Positions 1 to 7,311 of a stretch of DNA of 64,000 nucleotides are shown piece by piece. This stretch comes from Rhizobium esperanzae. Its GTDB lineage: Bacteria; Pseudomonadota; Alphaproteobacteria; Rhizobiales; Rhizobiaceae. Numbering within the stretch: position 1 is the first letter of the stretch; each line of letters begins with the position of its first letter. Position numbers and translations under genes: made by a program. The stretch spans positions 20,337 to 84,336 of the forward strand of contig NZ_JACIFY010000025.1 of the NCBI RefSeq assembly GCF_014197615.1, written 5' to 3'. The notes below the pieces were generated by a model, which searched no databases, was not told where the DNA came from, and saw only the letters and a list, made by a program, of their open reading frames with translations.

Positions 1-93
1 GGCGGCGATCTCCTGGACAATCGCCTTTGCCACCTTTTCGGCCCCGAGCGCCAGCGCAGCGGCATCGCGCGGAACATAAATCCTGACTGTCAT
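1..93 (-). CDS. fdsB: NAD-dependent formate dehydrogenase beta subunit, N-terminus only
   Basis: The first 31 codons (start MTVRIYVPRDAAALALG) run off the left edge of the window. The ATG overlaps the stop of the upstream fdsG as ATGA, so the two are translationally coupled. In soluble molybdenum formate dehydrogenases FdsB is the FMN/NADH-oxidising subunit that works with FdsG and the catalytic FdsA. Too little is visible to check its cofactor motifs. The identity rests on the fdsG neighbour and the typical N-terminal sequence. Confidence 0.75.
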   Translation of the reverse strand, partial: MTVRIYVPRDAAALALGAEKVAKAIVQEIAA

Positions 94-569
94 CGGCGTG
101 CCTCCGCAACGAGTTCGGCCGCCAGCTGATCGTCGATCCGGCCATAGACCTCGCCGTCGAGCATCGCCGACGGGGCGCAGGCGCAGAGACCGAGACAGTA
201 GACCGGCTCCAGCGTCACGCTGCCGTCGAGTGTCGTCTGGTGAAAATCGATGCCGAGCAGCGTCTTGACGCGCTCGGCCACTGCATCGCCGCCCATCGAC
301 TGGCAGGCCTCGGCACGACAGAGCTTCAGCACATGCCGGCCGGCCGCATGATCGCGATAATCATGATAGAAAGTCACCACGCCATGGACCTCGGCGCGCG
401 AAAGGTTCAGTTCCTCGGCAATCACAGGCACCGCTTCCTGCGGCACATAACCGAATTCTTCCTGAACCCCGTGCAGAATGGGAAGCAGCGGCCCTTCGAG
501 GAAACGAAGATCGGCGACGATGGCCCGAGTGCGCGCGGCAATATCGCCTTCGGCGATATGAATGGTCAT
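90..569 (-). CDS. fdsG: NAD-dependent formate dehydrogenase gamma subunit
   Basis: A 159-aa thioredoxin-like [2Fe-2S] protein of the NuoE/HoxE 24-kDa family. Four cluster ligands are visible: C84 and C89 (LCRAEAC) and C125 and C129 (YCLGLC). It passes electrons from formate oxidation to the FMN/NADH subunit in the cytoplasm. The start was placed at MTIHIAEGD because a GGGAGGG ribosome site lies just upstream; a longer in-frame extension begins with an unconvincing Arg/Trp-rich stretch. It is followed directly by fdsB (ATGA overlap) and preceded by a LysR gene on the same strand, the usual fds layout. Confidence 0.92.
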   Translation of the reverse strand: MTIHIAEGDIAARTRAIVADLRFLEGPLLPILHGVQEEFGYVPQEAVPVIAEELNLSRAEVHGVVTFYHDYRDHAAGRHVLKLCRAEACQSMGGDAVAERVKTLLGIDFHQTTLDGSVTLEPVYCLGLCACAPSAMLDGEVYGRIDDQLAAELVAEARR

Positions 570-674
570 AAGGCAGCCCTCCCGACGGCTTGCTCGTTGC
601 GGAATGGCGGCCTCCCCAGCCCAAGTGCTATTCCTCGACCAGCATCGCAAGGAAGCCGCCGGCGATCAATAACG

Positions 675-705
675 CTATCTTGTCGGTCGATAGATTTTTT
701 CTATC
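675..705. promoter_or_regulatory. Three-half-site LysR-type operator upstream of fdsG
   Basis: CTATC (675-679), GATAG (689-693) and CTATC (701-705) alternate in orientation at 12-14 bp steps. The pair 690-704 reads ATAG-N7-CTAT, the spacing seen in OxyR-class LysR operators, and the array lies 106-136 bp upstream of the fdsG start. It overlaps the last codon and stop of the LysR gene. Binding by the adjacent LysR protein is inferred from position only. Confidence 0.5.
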
Positions 706-1597
706 AAAGTTCCTCATCCTGCACGAGCACTCGGGCTTCGTGCAGCAAGGCCGATACAAGTGGCGTGAAGGGTTCGCGATAAGGCGCGACAAGGCCGACA
801 AGATGATGCGCCTCCGGCTCGACGATCGGAATCATGCGGATTTCCACCGGAAAACCAAAAGATATGGCAACATTGCGCGGCATGATGCTGGCCCAGCGCC
901 CGGTCCTGACATGCGAGAACAGCACGATCATCGAATTGGATTCGAGCGTCGGATGCACGCTCGCGCCTGCCTCCGTCAGGTGCCGATTGATGATTCGGCG
1001 GTTCTGCATGTCGGCGGTCAATAGACAAAGCCGAAGATCGCCGACCTCCTTCCAGGTCACATTGTCGCGATCGGACAGCGGGCTGCCTGCGGCTGTGATC
1101 AGATGATAACGCTCGGCATAGAGCGGAACGCTCGTGACACGGCCGAGCGGCTCGTTTTCGAGATAGGTGATGCCGGCATCGATTTCGAGGTTTTCGAGCA
1201 TGCTCAGCACCTGCAGCGAATTGCGCGAGACGATCGAGAAGGTCACGCCGGGATGCCGTTCCTGAAAGGGCGTGGTGATGCGCGAAAGCATGGCGAGCGC
1301 TGTCGGGATGGCGGCGAGGCGGATATGACCGGAAAGGCCGCGACGGGCGGCGCGCATCTCCTCGCGCATGGTGCGGGCGTCGCCGACGATGCGCCGGGCC
1401 CATTCGAGTACCCGCTGCCCCTCCGGCGTCAGCCCCTGGAACCGCGAACCGCGCTGTACCAGCATGACGCCCAATTGATCCTCGAGCTGGCGGATGGCGG
1501 CCGAAAGCGTCGGCTGCGAAATCCCGCACTCCTCGGCGGCACGGCCGAAATGCTTTTCATTGGCAAGGGCGATAAAGAATTCCAGCTTGTCGATCAT
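704..1597 (-). CDS. LysR-family regulator, probable activator of the fds operon
   Basis: A 297-aa LysR-type regulator. The N-terminal winged helix-turn-helix covers roughly residues 1-60 (HFGRAAEECGISQPTLSAAI), followed by a linker helix and a two-lobed substrate-binding domain. The start at MIDKLEFF is chosen because AAGGGG precedes the ATG and the N-terminus aligns with the family; an 18-residue upstream extension was dropped. It lies 134 bp upstream of fdsG in the same direction. LysR genes in this position (FdsR) control formate dehydrogenase in other Proteobacteria. The effector, probably formate, is inferred. Confidence 0.88.
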   Translation of the reverse strand: MIDKLEFFIALANEKHFGRAAEECGISQPTLSAAIRQLEDQLGVMLVQRGSRFQGLTPEGQRVLEWARRIVGDARTMREEMRAARRGLSGHIRLAAIPTALAMLSRITTPFQERHPGVTFSIVSRNSLQVLSMLENLEIDAGITYLENEPLGRVTSVPLYAERYHLITAAGSPLSDRDNVTWKEVGDLRLCLLTADMQNRRIINRHLTEAGASVHPTLESNSMIVLFSHVRTGRWASIMPRNVAISFGFPVEIRMIPIVEPEAHHLVGLVAPYREPFTPLVSALLHEARVLVQDEEL

Positions 1598-1674
1598 CCC
1601 CTTATCTTCGACGCAGCAGCCGTGCTCCGCAAGGGCGGTTCTCAAGACCACCGCACAGTTTTGCCCGACGGGCT

Positions 1675-2016
1675 TTAAAGATTTTCTGCAATCGGAAAAA
1701 GATCGAACAGCGATTCGAGGAAGGCAAGCACGCTGACATTGCCGATGCTGTAATAGACCAGCCTGCCCTGGCGGCGCGTATTGACCAGGCCTTCGAGCCG
1801 CAAACGCGCAAGCTGCTGCGAGACCATCGCCTGCTGTATGCCGAGAATATTTTCGATCTCGCCGACCGTCCGCTCCTCTTTCGCCAGGATGCAGAGGATC
1901 AGAAGTCGGGTGTGATGCGCCAAAGCTTTCAGCAGATCGCTCGCCTCATGGGCTTTTCCAGCGAGTTTGTGCAATTCCTGGCCGGTCATCCCCGGCTCCG
2001 GTTTAGGCAACGGCAT
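1675..2016 (-). CDS. ArsR/SmtB-family winged-helix repressor
   Basis: A 113-aa regulator with the ArsR core: ALAHHTRLLILCILAKEERTV, then the recognition helix region (QQAMVSQQLARLRLEG) and the wing (RRQGRLVYYSIG). One cysteine (C42) sits where sulfide/metal sensors of the BigR/SqrR group keep their first thiol, but no second cysteine is present, so a dithiol switch like theirs is not supported. The start is MPLPKPEPG; an alternative ATG is nine codons further in. A 5-bp inverted repeat, ATTCG-N6-CGAAT at 2064-2079, lies just upstream and may be its operator. The SDR gene upstream is a possible target. Confidence 0.82.
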   Translation of the reverse strand: MPLPKPEPGMTGQELHKLAGKAHEASDLLKALAHHTRLLILCILAKEERTVGEIENILGIQQAMVSQQLARLRLEGLVNTRRQGRLVYYSIGNVSVLAFLESLFDLFPIAENL

Positions 2017-2119
2017 TCGATATCTCGGAAGGGCGGCGGTGAAATAGTTCAGCACAGTAGCATATTCGTAGAAGCGAATTCGCCAATAATGATGAAATAC
2101 CAAAAAAGGTCTCAGTAAA

Positions 2120-2890
2120 TCAGCAGATAAGCTGTCCGCCATTGATCTCGACCACCTGGCCGGTAATGTATCCCGAGAGCGAGGGAGCCGCCAGGAACAG
2201 ATAGGCGGGAGCGCAATCCTCCGCCGTGCCGAGCCGCTGCAGCGGGATGGATTTTCTGGTCTGCTCCAGCTTTTCGCGGGAGGAATAGCGCTCGTGGAAA
2301 TCCGTCTCGATCGTTCCCGGAGAGACGCAGTTGACGCGGATTGCATCCGGGGCGAGCTCGCGGGCGAGCGCCTTGGAATAGGTCGCAACGAAGGCTTTCG
2401 AGGCCGAATAGATCGACGAGCCGGGGCTGCCGCCGGTCAGCGCCGAAATCGAGACGGTGTTGACGATGGCAGCGCCCTCGGCAGCCTTCAATGCCGGCAG
2501 CAGGGCGCGCGTCAGCGCCACCACCGATGTCTGGTTGAGCCGTATGACCGCCTCATATTCGGCGTCGGTCAGGGTGGCGGCGGGAAACCGGCCAAGCATG
2601 GTGCCGGCATTGTTGACGAGCACATGCACCCTGTCGAAGAAGCCGAGAACATCGTCTGCAAATTGCGCCGCTCCGCCGACGGCGGCAAAATCGGCATGCA
2701 GCAGCAGCGCCCGTCTTTCGGTTTCAGCCGTCAGCAGGAAATCCGGCAGGTCGCGCCCGGGCTTGCGCCCGGTATGGACGATCACCTTGGCGCCGCAGTC
2801 GAGAAACTGCCGGGCGACTTCGAGCCCGATGCCGCGGCCAGCGCCGGTTACGACGACATTGCGATTTTCAAACAGTCTGGGATGAAACAC
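2120..2890 (-). CDS. Short-chain dehydrogenase/reductase (SDR)
   Basis: A 256-aa classical SDR. The dinucleotide motif TGAGRGIG is at residues 15-22, NNAG is near residue 93, and the catalytic tyrosine and lysine are in YSASK. The C-terminal SGYITGQVVEINGG stretch is typical. It should be a cytoplasmic NAD(P)-dependent alcohol/ketone oxidoreductase; the substrate cannot be told from sequence. It lies upstream of the ArsR gene on the same strand with a 103-bp gap, and a palindromic repeat sits about 40 bp upstream of its start. Confidence 0.87.
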   Translation of the reverse strand: MFHPRLFENRNVVVTGAGRGIGLEVARQFLDCGAKVIVHTGRKPGRDLPDFLLTAETERRALLLHADFAAVGGAAQFADDVLGFFDRVHVLVNNAGTMLGRFPAATLTDAEYEAVIRLNQTSVVALTRALLPALKAAEGAAIVNTVSISALTGGSPGSSIYSASKAFVATYSKALARELAPDAIRVNCVSPGTIETDFHERYSSREKLEQTRKSIPLQRLGTAEDCAPAYLFLAAPSLSGYITGQVVEINGGQLIC

Positions 2891-2932
2891 GAAGCCGTCC
2901 TCCTGGAGCGTGACGCCGAAACTCTAGAATTT

Positions 2933-2982
2933 AGAGCAGGATTCAGATTTTAAGCCGACCCGGCGTAAAATCATCCTGTTCT
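2933..2982. repeat. Rhizobial palindromic intergenic repeat, copy 1
   Basis: A roughly 50-bp imperfect palindrome with ends AGAGCAGGAT and ATCCTGTTCT and a GC-rich centre (AAGCCGACCCGGCGT). It is nearly the reverse complement of the element at 6171-6217. The structure resembles the rhizobial intergenic mosaic elements (RIME class). It occupies the promoter side of the SDR gene. Confidence 0.7.
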
Positions 2983-3092
2983 AGTGAACAATGCCACCGG
3001 TTGCGCCATGCGCCCTTAACATATGAGGGCGCCGGCCGAAAGAAAGGCGCGGATCGATCTTTCCGCGGGGTTTGGTTCCGGCAAGGCCAGGC

Positions 3093-3557
3093 TTAGCTTT
3101 CGGCCTCCAGCAGCCGGGCGCCCGGCCCCTCCCTGCCGAGCCGGTCGCCGGGATTGCGCAGCGGACAGCTATCGACCGACAGGCAGCCGCAGCCGATGCA
3201 GCCGGTCAGGCGGTCGCGCAGCAGGCTGAGCTGGCTGATTCGCGCGTCGAGATCATCTTTCCAGCGGGCCGACAGCGTCTGCCAGTCGGCGGCCGTCGGC
3301 GTGCGTCCCTGCGGCAGCGATTCGAACGCGGCCTGGATTTCCGCAAGCGGAATGCCGACACGCTGGGCCACCTTGATGATCCCGAGCCGGCGAAGCACGT
3401 CGCGCCCGTAGCGGCGCTGGTTGCCGCGGCTGCGAATGCTCGAGATCAGTCCCTTGGTTTCGTAAAAATGCAGCGCCGAGACGGCAAGGCCGCTGCGTTC
3501 CGCCACCTCGCCGACCGTCAGGAGCTTGCCGAGCGGCACCGTGGGAATTGTCTCCAT
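3093..3557 (-). CDS. soxR: Redox-sensing MerR-family regulator SoxR
   Basis: A 154-aa protein with a MerR-type N-terminal helix-turn-helix (LTVGEVAERSGLAVSALHFYE), a dimerisation helix, and the SoxR-specific [2Fe-2S] ligand set C120, C123, C125, C131 (CX2CXCX5C). In non-enteric bacteria SoxR senses redox-cycling compounds and switches on small regulons of reductases and exporters. The gene is divergent from a flavin reductase gene, and the region between them holds a consensus sox box. Slightly long C-terminus, no defects. Confidence 0.95.
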   Translation of the reverse strand: METIPTVPLGKLLTVGEVAERSGLAVSALHFYETKGLISSIRSRGNQRRYGRDVLRRLGIIKVAQRVGIPLAEIQAAFESLPQGRTPTAADWQTLSARWKDDLDARISQLSLLRDRLTGCIGCGCLSVDSCPLRNPGDRLGREGPGARLLEAES

Positions 3558-3563
3558 CGCCTC

Positions 3564-3594
3564 TTGACCTCAAGATTAGTTGAGGTTTTATAAG
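3564..3594 (+). promoter_or_regulatory. SoxR-type promoter with sox box and 19-bp spacer
   Basis: A perfect palindrome CCTCAA-N6-TTGAGG spans 3568-3585. It lies between a -35 TTGACC (3564-3569) and a -10 TATAAG (3589-3594) separated by exactly 19 bp, the overlong spacer that MerR-family activators untwist. The promoter points right, toward the flavin reductase at 3640, and lies just in front of soxR on the other strand, so it can serve both activation and autoregulation. Confidence 0.85.
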
Positions 3595-3639
3595 CCTTGC
3601 TCCAGCAGTCGTAAAGCCCAATCGCGAGAGGAGCGACGC

Positions 3640-4215
3640 ATGAAAACATCCATCAGGCTAGCGGTAATCTACGGAAGCACGAGAAAGGGCCGCATCTGCG
3701 AGAGGGTGGTCAAATGGCTGACCGGGGAAATCGCCCGCTTCCCGCAATTCGATATCGACATCATCGACCCGCTCGAATTCGCGCTGCCGCCCAGCCGCGA
3801 AACGGCGCATCCCGAAATCGACAGGCTCGCCGGGCGGCTCGGCATGGCCGACGCCTTCATCATCGTCACGCCGGAATATAATCACAGCTTCACCGCCGCA
3901 TTGAAATCGACCATCGATCTGTTTTTCGAGCCCTGGCAGGGCAAGCCGGTCGCCTTCGTTTGTTACGGCGGCATCTCGGGCGGCCTGCGCGCGGTCGAGC
4001 AGCTGCGCCTCGTCTTTGCCGAACTCCACGCCGTCACCATCCGCGATTCGGTCAGCTTTTCCACGCCATGGAGCCGCTTCGACGCGGCCGGACGGCTTCA
4101 TGATCCGAGCGACGCCCTGCACGCGCTCGACCGGATGATGGCGCGGCTGGAATGGTGGACCCGGGCGCTGATTGCCGCGCGCAGCGATCGTCCCTATGCC
4201 GATATTGCCGCCTGA
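3640..4215 (+). CDS. NADPH-dependent FMN reductase (flavodoxin fold)
   Basis: A 191-aa protein of the NADPH-dependent FMN reductase/quinone reductase family. The N-terminal YGSTRKGR phosphate-binding loop and TPEYNHSF near residues 77-84 mark the flavodoxin-like FMN site. The start at MKTSIR is preceded by GAGAGGAG. It is the sole gene downstream of the SoxR promoter, and a strong hairpin terminator follows, so it is probably a monocistronic SoxR target that handles quinones or redox-cycling compounds. The regulation is inferred from the sox box. Confidence 0.88.
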   Translation: MKTSIRLAVIYGSTRKGRICERVVKWLTGEIARFPQFDIDIIDPLEFALPPSRETAHPEIDRLAGRLGMADAFIIVTPEYNHSFTAALKSTIDLFFEPWQGKPVAFVCYGGISGGLRAVEQLRLVFAELHAVTIRDSVSFSTPWSRFDAAGRLHDPSDALHALDRMMARLEWWTRALIAARSDRPYADIAA

Positions 4216-4262
4216 GGCAGAAGGCTGCGGTTCCGTTCCCGGCAGGTACGGAACCTCTGGGG

Positions 4263-4294
4263 ACACCCGGACAGGACCTCCGTCCGGGTGTTTT
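4263..4294 (+). terminator. Rho-independent terminator after the flavin reductase
   Basis: A perfect 10-bp stem, ACACCCGGAC (4263-4272) with GTCCGGGTGT (4282-4291), a 9-nt loop and a TTTT tail, 47 bp past the stop codon. It insulates the thiamine riboswitch downstream. Confidence 0.85.
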
Positions 4295-4385
4295 CCCATC
4301 ATGCCGGCCTCATCCCGGCCATGCGGACGGGTTGGCAATTTTGCGGTTGCGGGAAGAAAACCCCGGTGATAATTTCCGCGCCGAT

Positions 4386-4480
4386 TAACAGGGGAGCTCC
4401 GTATCGCCGGGGCTGAGATGTGAGGCGCGAGCGTCCGGACCCTTCAAAGCTGATCTGGGTAATGCCAGCGGAGCGAGGTT
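4386..4480 (+). promoter_or_regulatory. TPP (THI-element) riboswitch
   Basis: The conserved TPP aptamer segments occur in order: GGGGAGC (4391), GGCTGAGA (4411), GACCCTT (4438), then CTGATCTGGGTAATGCCAGC (4450-4469) and GGAGCGAGG. The aptamer ends a few bases before the ATG of a 44-codon open frame, so repression by thiamine pyrophosphate most likely works by hiding that start region. A possible -10 (GATAAT, 4368-4373) lies just upstream. It controls the thiXZY-type transporter genes. Confidence 0.95.
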
Positions 4481-4483
4481 CGG

Positions 4484-4618
4484 ATGTTTTCAGGCGCACA
4501 AGTATCACTCTATCCGATGTCCGGCAGTTTCGTCGGTATCATTCTCGACGCCGTCAGGGCGCCCGATCCCTATCGCGACCGGCTGCGCATCGAGACCGAC
4601 GCCGAAATCGAACGCTGA
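4484..4618 (+). pseudogene. Truncated YkoF-family (thiamine/HMP-binding) remnant, 44 codons
   Basis: This short frame opens right after the riboswitch. It encodes an N-terminus (SGAQVSLYPMSGSFVGIIL) that matches the start of YkoF proteins, which bind hydroxymethylpyrimidine/thiamine with the same RFSLYPM-type strand. Full YkoF is about 200 residues with two domains; here the frame ends after 44 residues (IETDAEIER). Its TGA overlaps the permease ATG as ATGA. It may persist as a leader that couples riboswitch control to the permease. The YkoF assignment is from recognition. Confidence 0.65.
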
Positions 4619-5424
4619 TGACACCGTCGCAACCATCGGATTCCCGCCTTGCCGCGCTCCTCGCCGCTCTCACCCGGGGCATGCCCGCCTTTCTCGCCGG
4701 CTGCGCCTTCCTGGCGGCATGGGAAGTCTATGTCGATCTCTCCGGCATCAAACCGTCCATCCTGCCGGCGCCTTCGCGCATCGTCATCCAGGGCTGGCTG
4801 AACCGCGAGGCGCTGATAGCAAACACCTGGCCGACGCTTGGGGCGACACTCGGCGGCTTCGCGCTGTCGCTTGCCTTCGCCTTCGCCGCGTCGATCCTCA
4901 TGGATTTCATGCCCTTCATGCGCCGGGCATTGCTGCCGGTCTTCATCGCCAGCCAGACCCTGCCGCTGGTGGCAATCGCCCCTCTCGTCGTCCTCTGGTT
5001 CGGTTTCGGTCTCGTGCCGAAGATCCTGCTGGTGGCGCTCGTCACCTTCTTTCCGCTGCTCGTCGCCCTGCTGCAGGGTTATGAATCGACCGACCGTGAC
5101 ATCGCCGAATTGCTGAACTCGATGAAGGCAGGCCGCTGGCGGATTTTCCGCCTGGCGCGCCTTCCCTCGGCGCTGCCCTATTTCTTCGCCGGCCTGAGGA
5201 TCTCGATCACCTATGCCGTCGTCGGCGCGATCTTTGCCGAATATGCCGGCGCCGCCCGCGGCCTCGGCATTTATATTCTCAACGCCAAGAACAATTTCCG
5301 TCCCGATCTCGTGCTTGCCGCCGTCCTCGTCAGCGCCGTGCTGACACTCTGCCTCTTCGGGCTGACGCTGTTGATCGAGCGCCTCGTCATGCCCTGGCAG
5401 CCATCCGGGGAGCGACGCCGATGA
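4618..5424 (+). CDS. thiX: ABC transporter permease for a thiamine precursor (ThiX-like)
   Basis: A 268-aa integral inner-membrane permease of the SsuC/TauC/ThiX family with about six hydrophobic segments. The cytoplasmic loop that contacts the ATPase is visible as AELLNSMKAGRWRIFRLARLP near residues 162-182. The start is the ATG that overlaps the upstream remnant stop; a 66-codon in-frame extension is riboswitch sequence and was rejected. It overlaps the ATPase gene by ATGA. With the TPP riboswitch and the NMT1-type binding protein this points to import of a pyrimidine thiamine precursor. Confidence 0.88.
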   Translation: MTPSQPSDSRLAALLAALTRGMPAFLAGCAFLAAWEVYVDLSGIKPSILPAPSRIVIQGWLNREALIANTWPTLGATLGGFALSLAFAFAASILMDFMPFMRRALLPVFIASQTLPLVAIAPLVVLWFGFGLVPKILLVALVTFFPLLVALLQGYESTDRDIAELLNSMKAGRWRIFRLARLPSALPYFFAGLRISITYAVVGAIFAEYAGAARGLGIYILNAKNNFRPDLVLAAVLVSAVLTLCLFGLTLLIERLVMPWQPSGERRR

Positions 5425-6233
5425 GCGATGCAATGGTTGAACTGCGCAAGATTTCGAAGTCCTTCGACGGCATGCAGGTGCTGGGCGATATTTCGCTCGC
5501 CGTCGCAAACGGCGAGTTCGTTTCGATTGTCGGCCCGTCCGGCTCCGGAAAATCGACGATATTGCGATTGCTGACGCAGGCGCTGCGTGCCGATTCCGGC
5601 GCCTTGCTTTTCAACGGCGCGCCGCTGGAACAGGCGCCGCATTCCTTCGCCTTCATGCCGCAGCGCGATGCACTGATGCCCTGGCGCCGGATCATCGACA
5701 ATGCGGCACTCGGCCTCGAGGTGCGGGGCATGAGCCGCCAGGCCGCCCGCGCCGCCGTGGCGCCGCTGTTCGAAAGCTTCGGCCTTGCCGGCTTCGAACG
5801 CCATTACCCCTCCGAACTATCGGGCGGCATGCGCCAGCGCGCCGCCCTGCTGCGTACCGTCGTCCAGACCCAGGACATGCTGCTGCTCGACGAGCCTTTC
5901 GGCGCGCTCGACGCGCTGACGCGCACGCAGATCCAGGAATGGCTGCAGGGCATGTGGACCGAGCACCGCTGGACGGCGCTGCTGATCACCCATGACGTCC
6001 GCGAAGCCGTGTTCCTCTCCGACCGCATCTACGTGCTTTCGGCCCGTCCGGCGCGTATCATACGCGAATTCCACGTTCCCCTGCCCCGCCCGAGAAGCCT
6101 TGCCGATCTCGGCTCGGCGGCGGCCCAGGCGATCGAGACCGAAATCCTGCAAACCCTGCTTCATCCGCAAGAACAGGATGATTTCAGGCCGGCCGGCCTA
6201 AAATCTGAATCCTGTTCCAATTTAAAGAGTTAG
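5421..6233 (+). CDS. thiZ: ABC transporter ATP-binding protein (ThiZ-like) with a repeat-derived C-terminus
   Basis: A 270-aa ATPase: Walker A GPSGSGKST at residues 38-46, signature LSGGM at 133-137, Walker B LLLLDEP around 153-159, and H-loop H191. It energises the ThiX permease. The last about 20 residues (EQDDFRPAGLKSESCSN...) are not family sequence: codons 251-266 coincide exactly with a palindromic intergenic repeat at 6171-6217, so an inserted element supplies the tail and a new stop. The core domains are intact, so function is probably kept. Confidence 0.9.
   Translation: MSDAMVELRKISKSFDGMQVLGDISLAVANGEFVSIVGPSGSGKSTILRLLTQALRADSGALLFNGAPLEQAPHSFAFMPQRDALMPWRRIIDNAALGLEVRGMSRQAARAAVAPLFESFGLAGFERHYPSELSGGMRQRAALLRTVVQTQDMLLLDEPFGALDALTRTQIQEWLQGMWTEHRWTALLITHDVREAVFLSDRIYVLSARPARIIREFHVPLPRPRSLADLGSAAAQAIETEILQTLLHPQEQDDFRPAGLKSESCSNLKS
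6171..6217. repeat. Rhizobial palindromic intergenic repeat, copy 2 (inside thiZ 3' end)
   Basis: GAACAGGAT at the left end and ATCCTGTTC at the right end flank a GGCCGGCC centre. It is the near reverse complement of the element at 2933-2982 and lies inside the ATPase reading frame. Confidence 0.75.
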
Positions 6234-6283
6234 AGCATGATGTCGTCCGAAACCGCTCAGATTTTTCGGCGCCATGCTTTAGA
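6232..6283. repeat. Second rhizobial palindromic repeat (AGAGCATGATGTCGTCCGAAA type)
   Basis: AGAGCATGATGTCGTCCGAAA on the left and TTTCGGCGCCATGCTTTAG on the right form an imperfect palindrome. I recognise this motif as a very common intergenic repeat of Rhizobium and Agrobacterium relatives. It abuts the previous palindrome, making a two-block mosaic between thiZ and thiY. Confidence 0.7.
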
Positions 6284-6300
6284 GACCTAAGGAGGTCACC

Positions 6301-7311
6301 ATGCTGCTTCTCACCCGTCGCCAGACGATCTTCGCCGCCATCGCGGCAAGCCTCGCCGGCCGCTCGGCCTTCGCCCAAGCGGCGCCCGCAAAGGTCCGCA
6401 TCGCGCTCGACTGGACGCCCAACACCAACCATATCGGCATCTATGTCGCCAAGGCGAAGGGCTTCTATGAGGCCGCCGGCCTCGATGTCGAGATCCTTCC
6501 CTTTGCCGATGCCAGCGCCGGAACGCTTGTTTCCAACGGCGTCGCCGATTTCGGCATCAGCAGCGAGATCGAGGCCATCACCCAGCGCGCCGGCGGCGGC
6601 GACGTGAAGATGGTCTACGGCGTCGTCCAGACCGAAACCGCACGGCTGATCTTCAAGGGCGGACGCGACGACATCAAGAGCCCCAAAGATCTCGACGGCA
6701 AGACCTATGGCGGCTTTGGCGGCACCTGGGAAAGCGCGCTGGTCTCGGCGATGATCCGCAATGACGGCGGCAAGGGCGAGGTCAACACCGTCACCCTCGG
6801 CACCTCCGCCTACGAGGCGCTGGACAATGGCTCGATCGATTTCACCCTCGAAATCTACACCTGGGAAGGCATCGCCGCCGAGCTGGAAAAGCGCAAGATC
6901 GACCGCTTCCACTATTCCGATTACGGCATTCCCGACGAGCAGACGACGGTCATCGTCTCCAGCGACGCCTATCTCTCGGCAAGCCGCGAACATGCCCGCG
7001 CCTTCATCCAGGCGACGCGCCAGGGTTATGCCTATTCCGTCGACCATCCCGACGAAGCCTGCGAGCTGCTGATATCGGGAAGCAACGGCGCGCTGATGAA
7101 CACTGAACTGGTCAAGGCTTCCCAGAAGGCGTTGATCGAGGGGCACTTCCTGAGGTCCGAGACCGGGGTGATCGGCACGCTCGACCCGGCAAAGGCCGAA
7201 GGCATCGGCGGCTTCCTGCTCGAGAACGGCATTCTGGTCGATGCCAACGGCGCCACCCTCAAGGAGAAGCCGGATTTTTCCAGCTATTTCACCAACGAAC
7301 TGCTCGTCTGA
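6301..7311 (+). CDS. thiY: NMT1/THI5-like periplasmic binding protein of a thiamine-precursor ABC transporter (ThiY-like)
   Basis: A 336-aa exported binding protein. The N-terminus carries a signal peptide with a twin arginine (TRRQTIF) and a likely cut after AFA near residue 25. The mature part begins with RIALDWTPNTNHIGIYVAKAKG, the hallmark of NMT1/THI5-like proteins that bind formylaminopyrimidine or related pyrimidines. AAGGAGG precedes the start. It follows thiX and thiZ under the TPP riboswitch, although a repeat pair now separates it from thiZ. The exact ligand is inferred. Confidence 0.9.
   Translation: MLLLTRRQTIFAAIAASLAGRSAFAQAAPAKVRIALDWTPNTNHIGIYVAKAKGFYEAAGLDVEILPFADASAGTLVSNGVADFGISSEIEAITQRAGGGDVKMVYGVVQTETARLIFKGGRDDIKSPKDLDGKTYGGFGGTWESALVSAMIRNDGGKGEVNTVTLGTSAYEALDNGSIDFTLEIYTWEGIAAELEKRKIDRFHYSDYGIPDEQTTVIVSSDAYLSASREHARAFIQATRQGYAYSVDHPDEACELLISGSNGALMNTELVKASQKALIEGHFLRSETGVIGTLDPAKAEGIGGFLLENGILVDANGATLKEKPDFSSYFTNELLV

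Noticed and set aside
2064..2079. ATTCG-N6-CGAAT inverted repeat as an ArsR operator
   Set aside because: Only 5-bp arms and not the usual ArsR 12-2-12 shape; mentioned in the gene entry but not listed as a site.
4341..4373. TTGCGG / GATAAT promoter for the riboswitch
   Set aside because: The -10 is good but the best -35 gives a 15-bp or 21-bp spacer; noted in the riboswitch entry only.
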